A stretch of 64,000 nt of DNA, taken from positions 992,001 to 1,056,000 of the forward strand of contig NZ_JAWQJT010000002.1 in assembly GCF_033441515.1 (NCBI RefSeq), read 5' to 3'. This DNA is from Amycolatopsis solani (GTDB lineage: Bacteria; Actinomycetota; Actinomycetes; Mycobacteriales; Pseudonocardiaceae). Position numbers and translations under genes: made by a program. The notes beneath the pieces were generated by a model, which saw only the letters and a list, made by a program, of their open reading frames with translations, was not told the DNA's origin and did no database searches. Within the stretch, counting starts at the first letter, position 1; every line of letters starts with the position of its first letter. Positions 49,237 through 57,222 of the stretch are shown in pieces.

Positions 49237-49974
49237 TTACATATGAGCGTGCTCGGCCAGGTACTCCCGGAACGTGATCTCGCCGTCGCGGTGCTCCGGG
49301 GTCAGGTGACCGCCACCGGCGTATGCCCGGAACGTCTCCCCCGGCACCGTCAGCGGCACGATCCGCCGGACCCGCCCGGTCGTCTCGCCGACCGCCGCCG
49401 CGAGCTCCGTCGCCGTCAGGATCTCCGGGCCGCCGAAGTCGGCCACCCGGCCCGCCGGGTCACCCCGCACGAGGTCGGCCAGCCGGCGGGCGACGTCGCG
49501 GACGTCCACCGGCTGGAACGAGATGCGCGGCACCGGGACCACCGGCAGCCGGGACGCGCCCGCGAGCAGGGTGCGGACCAGGCCGTGGAACTGCGTGGCC
49601 CGCTGGATCGTGCACGGCACCCCGGACGCGGCGAGGAGCCGCTCGGTCTCGTGCTTGGCCCGGTAGTAGCCCAGCGGCACGCGGTCGACGCCGACGATCG
49701 AGACGTACACCAGGTGCGGTGCGCCGGCCCAGCGCGCTGCCTCGGCCAGGATCCGCGCCAGTGTCGTCTCGTGACGGAAGTCGGTGGCGCAGTGGACGAT
49801 CGCGTCCACTCCGGCCACGGCGCTGTCGACGCCGCGCCCGGTCCGCAGGTCGCCCCGGACGACGTCGGGGCCGGCCCGCCGGCTCAGCACGCGGACCTCC
49901 TCCCCCGCCGTCCGCAGGCGCGCCACGACCGCCGAGCCGAGCTGCCCGGTGCCGCCGGTGACCAGGATCCGCAC
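49237..49974 (-). CDS. NmrA/SDR-a5-like NAD(P)-binding protein
   Basis: 245 aa. Rossmann fold VRILVTGGTGQLGSAVVARL, no YxxxK-type active site in the standard place (YYRAKHETERLL has Y-x-x-K, possibly functional), and the QPVDVRDVARRLADLV motif of NmrA/atypical SDRs. Could be a nucleoside-diphosphate-sugar epimerase-like sensor or quinone reductase. GTG 49974 preferred: GGAGG is 8 bases upstream; ATG 49995 contains that ribosome site within the first codons. Confidence 0.82.
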   Translation of the reverse strand: MRILVTGGTGQLGSAVVARLRTAGEEVRVLSRRAGPDVVRGDLRTGRGVDSAVAGVDAIVHCATDFRHETTLARILAEAARWAGAPHLVYVSIVGVDRVPLGYYRAKHETERLLAASGVPCTIQRATQFHGLVRTLLAGASRLPVVPVPRISFQPVDVRDVARRLADLVRGDPAGRVADFGGPEILTATELAAAVGETTGRVRRIVPLTVPGETFRAYAGGGHLTPEHRDGEITFREYLAEHAHM

Positions 49975-50051
49975 GGGGACCACCTCCGGCGCCATCCTGG
50001 CACGGCGGCGCCCGCCGGGAAACGGTTTCCCGGCGGGCGTCCCCGGCTCAC

Positions 50052-53000
50052 TCAGTTGCGGTTGACGGTGAAGGTGGACGTGGTGTTGCGGATGTCCTGG
50101 GCGTTGTCGCTCAGCGTGAGCCCGGTGAACGTCGCCGAGCCGACGGCCGGGCCCTGCCCCGGTTCCGGCAGCTCGTTGGCCCAGATGCCGATCCCGGACT
50201 TGGCGTCGAAGGCGTCACCGCTGCGGTGCGCCCCGGTGATCGACACGTTCGTCAGCGTCGTGTCCTGGACGGAGTTCTGCGGCTGCCCGCCGACGTAGTT
50301 CGTCTGGAACATGATGCCGCTGTAGGTCGGGCTCTCGATGTCCACATCGGACACCCGGATCCCGCGGAACTCCTTGGACGCGGAGAACAGCCAGATCGCC
50401 GGGAACGTCTGCTGGCCCCAGAAGTGACCACCGTCCCGGACGAGCGAGGCGTTCTGGACCGTCGTCGGCTGCGGCCCGAACCCGAGGAACGGGTAGCCGA
50501 AGTCGAGCGAGCTGATCGTGATCGCCGAGTACGTCAGCGTGTCCGCGATGTAGAGGTTGCGGAAGGTGTTGTCGTACCCGCCGTAGACCGCCAGCCCGGC
50601 CGCGCGCCACGGGGTGAGCGAGGTCAGGTTCTCGAACACGTTGTCGTACTGGTTGCCCTGGTTGATGTCCGTGGCGGCGAACAGCGCGAAGCTGTCGTCC
50701 CCGGTGGACCGGGCCTCGATGTTGGTGACGTGGTTGCCGGTGCTCCCGTTCGTGAGGTTGACGCCGTCGGCGAAGGTGTCGCGGATCCGGGAGTTCTTGA
50801 TCGTGGTGTTGTCCACATTGGTGCCCCAGACCATCACGACCTGGTGCTCGACCCAGATGTTGTCGATCGTCAGGTTGGCGACGTTGGTCAGGTTGAACAC
50901 CTTGCCAGGGCCGTCGATGCGGGAGGTGTAGTTCCCGAACACGGCGAACCCGCTGAACGTCGACCCGTTCGCGCTCGACTGGACGTCGATGCCGATGTCC
51001 GTGTTTTCCTGGCCCGAAGGCGCCGAGAACTTCGTGAACCACGGCCCCGCGCCGGTGACCGTCACGGCCTTGCCGTAGACGTTCAGCTTGCTCGAGAGCG
51101 AGTAGTTCCCGGCCGGCAGGTAGACGCCGGTGAGCGTCGTGTCCTGGCGGACCTTGTCGAGCGCGCTCTGCACGTCCTGCTGCGTGAACCCGGTGGGCGT
51201 CGCGAAGTGCGCCGGGTCGGGGTTGGCGGTCGCGGTGGCCTGCTCGAAGTTCACGAAGTCGATCGCGTAGTTCGTGCTGTTGGCCGCGTCCTTCTGCAGC
51301 TTGATCTTGTGCCCGGCGGGCACGGTCGTACCGAGCATCGCGCTGGCCTCGTCGTAGATGTGGCGCGGCCCGGTGCCCGGCGAGTTGCCCGGGCCGGTTT
51401 CGGCGCCGTAGAGCCACGCGTAGTGCGAGGTCAGGTCGATGGCCTTGAGGAACGTGCCGTCGACGTAGACGTTCAGCGTGGCGTTGATGCCGCCGCCACC
51501 CGCGGAGTCCGGGATGGAGAACCGCGTGACCAGGGTGTTGGTCGAGGCACGCGTGGTGAACTCCACCGACGAGCCGGTCGAGTTCAGCGTGACGGCCTTG
51601 CGGCCCGACGCCTCGCCCGCGAGGTCGCCGATCGTCCGGTTGGGACCGACCACCGACGCGCCGCCCGCGACGACGCCGTCCTCGGCCTCGTACATGTCGT
51701 AGGGCATGTTCGCGCCCCGGCCGACGAACAGCGCCTGCGTGCTGGTGTTGTTGGCCTGCTTGACCGGCAGCTCGTTGGCGTCGTTCGCGACGACGGTCTT
51801 CACCGTGTACCGGCCGTTGGCAGCCGTCCAGGTGCCGACGGTCACCGGGCTCGCGGTGGCCCCGGCGGCGATCGCACCGGTGTAGCTGCCGCTGAGCGTC
51901 TTGACGACGGTGCCGTTCTGGTCGGTGACCGTCACCGTGACGCCGTGGGCACCGCCCGCGCTCGCCACGGTGCCCTGGTTGCGCAGGGTCGCGGAGAACG
52001 TGACGGTGTTGCCCGCGGCCGGGTTGTTCGGCGACCACGCCGTGGCCGCGACGAGGTCGGAGCTCTGCACCGGGCTGACGACGAGCGGCGTCGAGCCGGT
52101 GTAGGAGTTGTTGGCCTCGTTCTGCTCGATGACGGCGTTGGCCTCGTCGACCTTCGCGGTCAGCTGGTAGCTGCCGGCGTCGCGGGTGCCGATGTTCGCC
52201 GACACCGTCGCCGACGCACCCGCGGCGAGTGCGCCGACGTTCGCCGTGCCGACCTTGGTCGTGCCCAGGTAGAGGTTGACGTTCGTCGCGCCCGAAGCCG
52301 CCGTGCCGGCGTTGCGGACGGTCGCCGACGCGGTGATCGCGTCGGTCTCCACGGGGTTCTGCGGCGACCACGACACCCCGGAGACCGTCAGGTCCGGGTT
52401 GGGCGCGGGGACGCCGAAGACCTGGAACTCCGCGGCCTGCCCACCGCCGGCGCCGGAGTTGGCGGTGACGCGCAGGCGGACGTCGGCGGCCCGGCCGCTG
52501 AGCGGGATGGTCACGGTGTTGCCGCTGTTCGGGGTGAAGCTGTAGGTCTGCGCGGCGGCCAGCGTGGTGAACGCGGACGCGCTCTGCTCACGGCCTTCGA
52601 CGGCGATCGTCTGCGTGCGCGGGCCCCAGGCCGGGTCCGGGTTGAGCTTGACGACGACCTGGTTCACGTCGGCGTTCGAGCCGAGCGCGACGGTCAGCAG
52701 GTTGGGGTAGGTCCCGCCGCCGCCTTCCCAGTACGTCGTGACGGAGTTGTCGTTGGCGTTCGCGGCGACGAAGGAGAACTCCGTCGAGGACGCCGTGATC
52801 GGCTTGCCCACCGCGAGGTTCGTGCCGGCCTGGGTGCCGGCGCGGGTCACCGTGGTGCTGTTGCCGGACTGGTTGCCCGCGGCGTCTTTGGCGCGCACGT
52901 AGTACGAGACGGTGGTGCCGTCGGGCTGGTTGTCGGTGTAGGTCAGGACGTTCCCGGCGACGCTGCCGCGCAGCTGGTCGTTCGCGTAGACGTCGTAGCC

Positions 53001-53636
53001 GGTGACGCCGGTGTTGTCGGTCGAGGCCGACCAGGTGAGCCGGATCTGGCCGCTCGCCGGCTGGGTGTAGGCGAGGTTGCCGGGCGCGGACGGCGGCTGC
53101 GTGTCCCCGCCGGCCGGCCCGTGCACCTCGAACTCCGAGAGCTGGGCGGCGGGCCAGCCGGTGTTGGCCGTGACGTTCAGCCGGACGTAGCGGGTGCTGC
53201 CGGTGACGTCCACGGTGACGGTGTTGCCGGTGGCGGGGTCGAACCGGTAGCCGGCGGACGGCTTGAGGTCGCTGAAGCTGGTTCCGTTCGTGCTGCCTTG
53301 GACGCTGAAGGTCTCGGTGCGGGCCTCCCAGTTCGACGGCAGCTTGAGCACCAGCTGGGCGACGCTGGTGGCCGCGCCGAGGTCGGCCTGGACCCACTGC
53401 GGGAACTGGTTGTTGGCGCTTTCCCAGTAGGAGGCCTGGTTGCCGTCGCCGACGTTCGAGAGGGGGTAGCCGGCGAGCTGGCTGCTCGCGGAGTAGGTCG
53501 CGGCGGCCGCCTGCGCGGCGACGGCGGCGGCGGGCGCGGAGGTGGGCGCGGCGCTCGCGGCCACGGCGGGGGTGGCCAGGAGGAGGGACAGGGCGGCGTA
53601 GGTCGCCGCGCGCGACAGGAGTCGCTTCGTTCTCAT
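50052..53636 (-). CDS. Large secreted GH87-like alpha-1,3-glucanase (mutanase/mycodextranase type)
   Basis: 1194 aa. Order: signal peptide (1-29), Ala-rich segment, F5/8C (about 45-173), Fn3 (about 180-265), F5/8C (about 270-408), two CARDB modules (about 412-520 and 524-635), a CBM35/6-like module (about 645-800) and a parallel beta-helix (about 805-1194). D957, D980 and D981 (ADGVN and GDDS) have the same 23/24-residue spacing as the catalytic Asp triad I recall for GH87 AglFH1. This domain set is typical of actinomycete and Paenibacillus GH87 enzymes that attack fungal alpha-1,3-glucan or dental mutan. A pectate-lyase-like alternative is less likely. ATG 53636 with GAGGAA upstream. Confidence 0.75.
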   Translation of the reverse strand: MRTKRLLSRAATYAALSLLLATPAVAASAAPTSAPAAAVAAQAAAATYSASSQLAGYPLSNVGDGNQASYWESANNQFPQWVQADLGAATSVAQLVLKLPSNWEARTETFSVQGSTNGTSFSDLKPSAGYRFDPATGNTVTVDVTGSTRYVRLNVTANTGWPAAQLSEFEVHGPAGGDTQPPSAPGNLAYTQPASGQIRLTWSASTDNTGVTGYDVYANDQLRGSVAGNVLTYTDNQPDGTTVSYYVRAKDAAGNQSGNSTTVTRAGTQAGTNLAVGKPITASSTEFSFVAANANDNSVTTYWEGGGGTYPNLLTVALGSNADVNQVVVKLNPDPAWGPRTQTIAVEGREQSASAFTTLAAAQTYSFTPNSGNTVTIPLSGRAADVRLRVTANSGAGGGQAAEFQVFGVPAPNPDLTVSGVSWSPQNPVETDAITASATVRNAGTAASGATNVNLYLGTTKVGTANVGALAAGASATVSANIGTRDAGSYQLTAKVDEANAVIEQNEANNSYTGSTPLVVSPVQSSDLVAATAWSPNNPAAGNTVTFSATLRNQGTVASAGGAHGVTVTVTDQNGTVVKTLSGSYTGAIAAGATASPVTVGTWTAANGRYTVKTVVANDANELPVKQANNTSTQALFVGRGANMPYDMYEAEDGVVAGGASVVGPNRTIGDLAGEASGRKAVTLNSTGSSVEFTTRASTNTLVTRFSIPDSAGGGGINATLNVYVDGTFLKAIDLTSHYAWLYGAETGPGNSPGTGPRHIYDEASAMLGTTVPAGHKIKLQKDAANSTNYAIDFVNFEQATATANPDPAHFATPTGFTQQDVQSALDKVRQDTTLTGVYLPAGNYSLSSKLNVYGKAVTVTGAGPWFTKFSAPSGQENTDIGIDVQSSANGSTFSGFAVFGNYTSRIDGPGKVFNLTNVANLTIDNIWVEHQVVMVWGTNVDNTTIKNSRIRDTFADGVNLTNGSTGNHVTNIEARSTGDDSFALFAATDINQGNQYDNVFENLTSLTPWRAAGLAVYGGYDNTFRNLYIADTLTYSAITISSLDFGYPFLGFGPQPTTVQNASLVRDGGHFWGQQTFPAIWLFSASKEFRGIRVSDVDIESPTYSGIMFQTNYVGGQPQNSVQDTTLTNVSITGAHRSGDAFDAKSGIGIWANELPEPGQGPAVGSATFTGLTLSDNAQDIRNTTSTFTVNRN

Positions 53637-53740
53637 GGGGTTCCTCGGATCCGGGGAGGAGGGGAGACGCGTCGGGAGGGCACAACCAGGAACGGACACG
53701 CGCGGACCGGATCCGGGGGCGCACGCGGGCAGCACGGCAT
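53633..53740 (-). CDS. Short Cys/Pro-rich leader ORF coupled to the GH87-like gene
   Basis: 35 codons from ATG 53740 (begins MPCCPRAPPDPVRACP) with ribosome site GAAGAGG 5 bases upstream. Its TGA overlaps the GH87 ATG (ATGA), so translation of the leader would feed into the enzyme gene. It contains a Cys-Cys pair near its start, as in actinobacterial cysteine-responsive attenuator uORFs. No similarity to signal peptides. Function as a regulatory leader is inference. Confidence 0.45.
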   Translation of the reverse strand: MPCCPRAPPDPVRACPFLVVPSRRVSPPPRIRGTP

Positions 53741-53866
53741 AGGCACCTCTTCGTCGAGGGCTTCCTGACTCGTGCCGAGATTTCTCGCGGTGTTGTCAGG
53801 TTCTTGCACTGATTCGTTCAAGAGTTACCGTGACGGGGGTCTCAAGTCAACGCCCGGGCCGCAAAA

Positions 53867-53897
53867 AGGCCTCCTCGCGGGGGATGCGAGGAGGCCT
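53867..53897 (-). terminator. Intrinsic terminator of the hxlR-type gene
   Basis: A perfect 12-bp stem (53867-53878 with 53886-53897) followed on the minus strand by TTTTT. It shares the GCGAGGAGGC arm with the GH6 terminator. Confidence 0.92.
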
Positions 53898-53909
53898 GGG
53901 CGGCTTGGA

Positions 53910-54350
53910 TCAGGAGTGGACGGCCCCGAGACGGATCGCGTGGGTGCCCGGCGCGTTGGCGGGCTCGCCGCAGTGGGCGCAGACGGTGACCGGGTGCAGC
54001 TCCTCGCCGCAGGCGTGACGCCAGAGGGTGGGCGGTTCACCCTGGTGGACGTACTGGTCACCCCAGGCCATCAGCCCGAGCAGAATCGGCTGCAGCGCCC
54101 GGCCGGCTTCGGTCGGGTAGTACTCGTGACGTGGCGGATGGGCCTCGTACTGGCGCTTTTCGAGCACCCCGGCGTCGACGAGCTTGCGCAGCCGCGCGGC
54201 GAGGATGTCCCGGCTGGCGCCGGTGTTTTCGGCGATCTGGTTGAACCGCCGCTCCCCCAGCATGATCTCGCGAAGCGCGAGGAGGCTCCACCGTTCACCG
54301 ACGACTTCGAGAGCTTCGGCGACCGAGCACTCGCGACCACGCCGCGTCAT
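53910..54350 (-). CDS. HxlR family regulator with C-terminal zinc-ribbon-like tail
   Basis: 146 aa. HxlR winged helix: CSVAEALEVVGERWSLLALREIMLGERRFNQIAENTGASRDIL with the Cys near the N-terminus, and HEYYPTEAGRAL in the wing. The C-terminal extension has a C-x(9)-C-x2-C arrangement (HACGEELHPVTVCAHCG) able to bind zinc, an addition found in some HxlR proteins. Divergent from the thiolase gene; probably regulates both via GGTTG/CAACC sites. ATG 54350. Confidence 0.9.
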   Translation of the reverse strand: MTRRGRECSVAEALEVVGERWSLLALREIMLGERRFNQIAENTGASRDILAARLRKLVDAGVLEKRQYEAHPPRHEYYPTEAGRALQPILLGLMAWGDQYVHQGEPPTLWRHACGEELHPVTVCAHCGEPANAPGTHAIRLGAVHS

Positions 54351-54363
54351 GCCACCTCCATCG

Positions 54364-54379
54364 GGTTGAAAATCCAACC
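54364..54379. promoter_or_regulatory. Candidate HxlR operator GGTTGAAAATCCAACC
   Basis: Arms GGTTG and CAACC, 14 bases before the hxlR start, with a related TTCCAACC at about 54551 nearer the thiolase. Suggests autoregulation and control of the divergent gene. Confidence 0.5.
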
Positions 54380-54445
54380 TAGCACCTTGACTGGGCGGCT
54401 CGCCGCGGATCGCCGCCGGGCGGGGCTCGCACGGGCCGCCCGGGT

Positions 54446-54498
54446 GTCGCGAATGACTCATTGGGGACCTCCAACGCCCCCAATGAGTCATTCGCGAC
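54446..54498. repeat. Perfect 21-bp-arm palindrome in the hxlR-thiolase divergent region
   Basis: Arms 54446-54466 and 54478-54498 are fully complementary (core AATGACTCATTGGGG), loop 11 bases. It lies between divergent starts, where a terminator would not be expected. Confidence 0.85.
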
Positions 54499-54599
54499 CT
54501 CCCAAGCCGCGCGTGTGACCTGCCGAACAGCACAGTTGTGTATTCCAACCCACTCGGCGTATACCGGAGCAATCCCCGATCTGCGAGGAGGCAGACGTC

Positions 54600-55796
54600 A
54601 TGACGGACGCGGTGATCGTCGACGCGGTACGGACCCCGATCGGCAAGGGCAAGCCGAACGGAACGCTCGCCGGGGTGCACCCGGTCGATCTGCATGCCCA
54701 TGCCCTTCGCTCGCTCGTCGAACGCACCGGCGTCGACCCGGCGCGGATCGACGACGTCATCAGCGGGGCCGTCGGGCAGATCGGTGAGCAGAGCATGAAC
54801 ACCGCACGCTGGGCCGCGCTGGCCGCGGGCCTGCCGGAGTCGGTGCCGGCCGTGACCGTGGACCGGCAGTGCGGGAGCAGCCAGCAGGCCGTCCACTTCG
54901 CCGCGCAGGGTGTCATCGCCGGGGCGTACGACGCCGTCGTCGCGTCCGGGGTCGAGTCGATGAGCCGGGTGCCGATGGGCAGCCAGGTGGCCGGGCGGGA
55001 TCCGTTCGGGCCGCAGGTCGCCGCGCGCTACCCGGACGGGCTCGTTCCGCAGGGCATCAGCGCCGAGCTCATCGCGGCGAAGTGGGGCTTCAGCCGGGCG
55101 CAGCTGGACGAGTTCTCCGCCGCCAGCCACCAGCGGGCCGCGCGGGCGTGGGCCGACGGGAAGTTCGCCGGTGAGGTCGCGCCGCTCAAGGCGCCCGGTG
55201 CGGACGGCGTGCTCGTCGACGTCACGACCGACGAGACCGTGCGGCCGGGCACCACGCCGGAGATCCTCGCCGGGCTCAAGCCCGCCTTCCGCGCCGACGC
55301 CTGGGAGCAGCGGTTCCCGGACCTCGGCTGGCACGTCACCGCGGGCAACTCCTCGCCGATCAACGACGGGGCCGCCGCGCTGATGATCACCAGCTCCGAG
55401 ACGGCGAAGGCGCTCGGGCTGCGGCCGCGGGCCCGGCTCCACAGCTTCGCCGTCACCGGCGACGACCCGCTCCTCATGCTGACCGGCGTCATCCCGGCCA
55501 CGCGCAAGGTGCTGGCCCGCGCCGGGCTCGGCGTCTCGGACATCGACGCGTTCGAGGTCAACGAGGCGTTCGCGAGCGTCGTGCTGGCCTGGCAGGCCGA
55601 GATCGGCGCGGACCTGGCCAAGGTCAACGTCAACGGCGGCGCGATCGCCATCGGGCACCCGCTCGGCGCCAGCGGCGCCCGGCTGATGACGACGCTGCTG
55701 TCGGTGCTGGAGCAGACCGGCGGCCGCTACGGCCTGCAGACGATGTGCGAGGCGGGCGGCCTCGCCAACGCGACCATCGTCGAACGCCTGGACTGA
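54600..55796 (+). CDS. Acetyl-CoA C-acyltransferase (thiolase)
   Basis: 398 aa. Complete thiolase active site: nucleophile C91 (RQCGSSQQ), H353 (GHPLGASG), C383 (MCEAGG). It either cleaves 3-ketoacyl-CoA in beta-oxidation or condenses acyl-CoAs; no partner hydratase/dehydrogenase is adjacent, and the regulator is HxlR-type, so the pathway is unclear. ATG 54600 with GAGGAGG 8 bases upstream. Followed directly by a palindromic hairpin. Confidence 0.95.
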   Translation: MTDAVIVDAVRTPIGKGKPNGTLAGVHPVDLHAHALRSLVERTGVDPARIDDVISGAVGQIGEQSMNTARWAALAAGLPESVPAVTVDRQCGSSQQAVHFAAQGVIAGAYDAVVASGVESMSRVPMGSQVAGRDPFGPQVAARYPDGLVPQGISAELIAAKWGFSRAQLDEFSAASHQRAARAWADGKFAGEVAPLKAPGADGVLVDVTTDETVRPGTTPEILAGLKPAFRADAWEQRFPDLGWHVTAGNSSPINDGAAALMITSSETAKALGLRPRARLHSFAVTGDDPLLMLTGVIPATRKVLARAGLGVSDIDAFEVNEAFASVVLAWQAEIGADLAKVNVNGGAIAIGHPLGASGARLMTTLLSVLEQTGGRYGLQTMCEAGGLANATIVERLD

Positions 55797-55800
55797 CCCG

Positions 55801-55846
55801 GTCGTGAGTGTTCAGTCGGGTTAGAACCCGCCTAAACACTCACGAC
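55801..55846. repeat. Imperfect palindrome, second copy of the GTGAGTGTT...AACACTCAC family
   Basis: Arms 55801-55822 and 55825-55846 pair at 20 of 22 positions. It terminates the thiolase transcript and also supplies the TAG stop codon and last codons of the convergent B12-fold gene. Confidence 0.85.
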
Positions 55847-56200
55847 CGGCAGGGCCAGGTACGCCCGCAGCGCCGCCACGGCTCCCCCGGGATCCGCGGC
55901 GGCGACCGGGAACGCGTCGTCGTAGCCGAGGGCGAGCAGCTCCGCGCGCGTGTTCCGCAGGCGGCCGCCGATCACCACGGGCAGCCCGCCCAGCCCGGGG
56001 TCGGCGCGCACGCGGCGAAGCACGTCGACGCCCGCACCGCCGAGCACGGCGGACAGCACCAGGCAGTCCGGGCGCTCGCGGCGGCACGCCCCGAGCGCCT
56101 CCGCCGCCACACGCACGACGTGGCCTTCGCGTTCGAGGACGACCTGCAACGCGACCAGGCTCCACGCGCCCGCGTCCACACCCGACAGCACGACCTTCAC
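55832..56200 (-). CDS. Small B12-binding-fold protein lacking the DxHxxG motif
   Basis: 122 aa. The pattern VKVVLSGVDAGAWSLVALQVVLEREGH, LGACRRERPDCLVLSAV, LGGLPVVIGGRL resembles the cobalamin-binding subunit of glutamate-mutase/MutS-like proteins. However, the lower-ligand motif D-x-H-x-x-G is replaced by DAGAWS, so cobalamin binding through histidine is impossible. Alternatively a CheY-like fold. GTG 56200 lies inside the gap after the polymerase gene. Its stop sits in a palindrome. Confidence 0.5.
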   Translation of the reverse strand: MKVVLSGVDAGAWSLVALQVVLEREGHVVRVAAEALGACRRERPDCLVLSAVLGGAGVDVLRRVRADPGLGGLPVVIGGRLRNTRAELLALGYDDAFPVAAADPGGAVAALRAYLALPVVSV

Positions 56201-56234
56201 CCCGTGCCGATCCGCGAACCGGCCCGGAAATACG

Positions 56235-57182
56235 TCAGTCCTCGGGTGGTTCCTCGACGCCGTCGCGGTCCGCCCACTCCAGCAGCGGGTCCAGCGAGAA
56301 CACGGCCTTGTCGATGCCGGCGTGGAGGTCGCCCAGCTCGGCGAAGCGCGCCGGGACGGTGGCGATGGTGCAGTCGCCGGGCTCGACGTCGTCGATCTCC
56401 TCCCAGCGGATCGGCGTCGACACCGTGCCTTCCGGGTTCCCGCGGACCGAGTAGGCGCTCGCGATCGTGTGGTCGCGGGCGTTCTGGTTGTAGTCGACGA
56501 AGAGCAGCCGCGGGTCGCGGTCCTTGCGCCACCAGGTCGTGGTGACGTCGTCGGGCGCGCGGCGTTCGACTTCGTGCGCGAAGGCCAAGGCCGCGCGCCG
56601 GACCTCTTTGAAGCCCCAGTTCGGCTCGATCCGGACGTAGATGTGCAGGCCGCGGCCGCCGGAGGTCTTCGGCCAGCCGACCGCACCGAGTTCGTCGAGG
56701 ATCTCGTGCGCGACGTGCGCGACCCGGCGGACGCGGTCGAAGCCGCAGTCGGGCATCGGGTCGAGGTCGATGCGCCACTCGTCCGGTTTCTCGGTGTCCG
56801 CGCGGCGCGAGTTCCACGGGTGGAACTCCACTGTGGACATCTGGACCGCCCACGCGACGTGCGCCAGTTCGGTGACGCACAGCTCGTCGGCGTGCCGGTT
56901 GTACCGCGGGAAGGTCACCCGGACGGTTTCCAGCCACGGCGGCGCACCGTTCGGGACGCGCTTCTGGTGCACCTTCTCCCCCGCCACGCCGGACGGGAAG
57001 CGGTGCAGCATGCACGGCCGCTCGCGCAGCGCGTTGACGATGCCGTCGCCCACCGAAAGGTAGTAGTTGACCAGGTCGAGCTTCGTCTCGCCGCGGGCCG
57101 GGAAGTAGACCCGGTCCGGGTTCGAGATCCGCACGGTGTGCGGCCCGACCTCCAGCTCCACCGACGGGGACTTCTGCGCCAT
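56235..57182 (-). CDS. Stand-alone LigD-type primase/polymerase (PolDom)
   Basis: 315 aa. Archaeo-eukaryotic primase fold of NHEJ LigD: DRVYFPA...KLDLVNYYL opening, FHPWNSR, metal-binding D139 and D141 (WRIDLDPMPD), SGGRGLHIYVR, and D230 (LLFVDYN). No ligase or nuclease domain. Such single-domain paralogues (for example mycobacterial PolD1/PrimC types) fill gaps with ribonucleotides in DNA repair. ATG 57182, divergent from the PHP gene by 40 bases. Confidence 0.93.
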   Translation of the reverse strand: MAQKSPSVELEVGPHTVRISNPDRVYFPARGETKLDLVNYYLSVGDGIVNALRERPCMLHRFPSGVAGEKVHQKRVPNGAPPWLETVRVTFPRYNRHADELCVTELAHVAWAVQMSTVEFHPWNSRRADTEKPDEWRIDLDPMPDCGFDRVRRVAHVAHEILDELGAVGWPKTSGGRGLHIYVRIEPNWGFKEVRRAALAFAHEVERRAPDDVTTTWWRKDRDPRLLFVDYNQNARDHTIASAYSVRGNPEGTVSTPIRWEEIDDVEPGDCTIATVPARFAELGDLHAGIDKAVFSLDPLLEWADRDGVEEPPED

Positions 57183-57222
57183 GGGTGAGACGCTAGCCCA
57201 AAACCGCGGTTACGGTGGGGCG

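Noticed and set aside
50226..53768. Plus-strand open frame of 1180 codons opposite the GH87-like gene
   Set aside because: Shadow frame; the minus strand has signal peptide, F5/8C, Fn3, CARDB and beta-helix domains.
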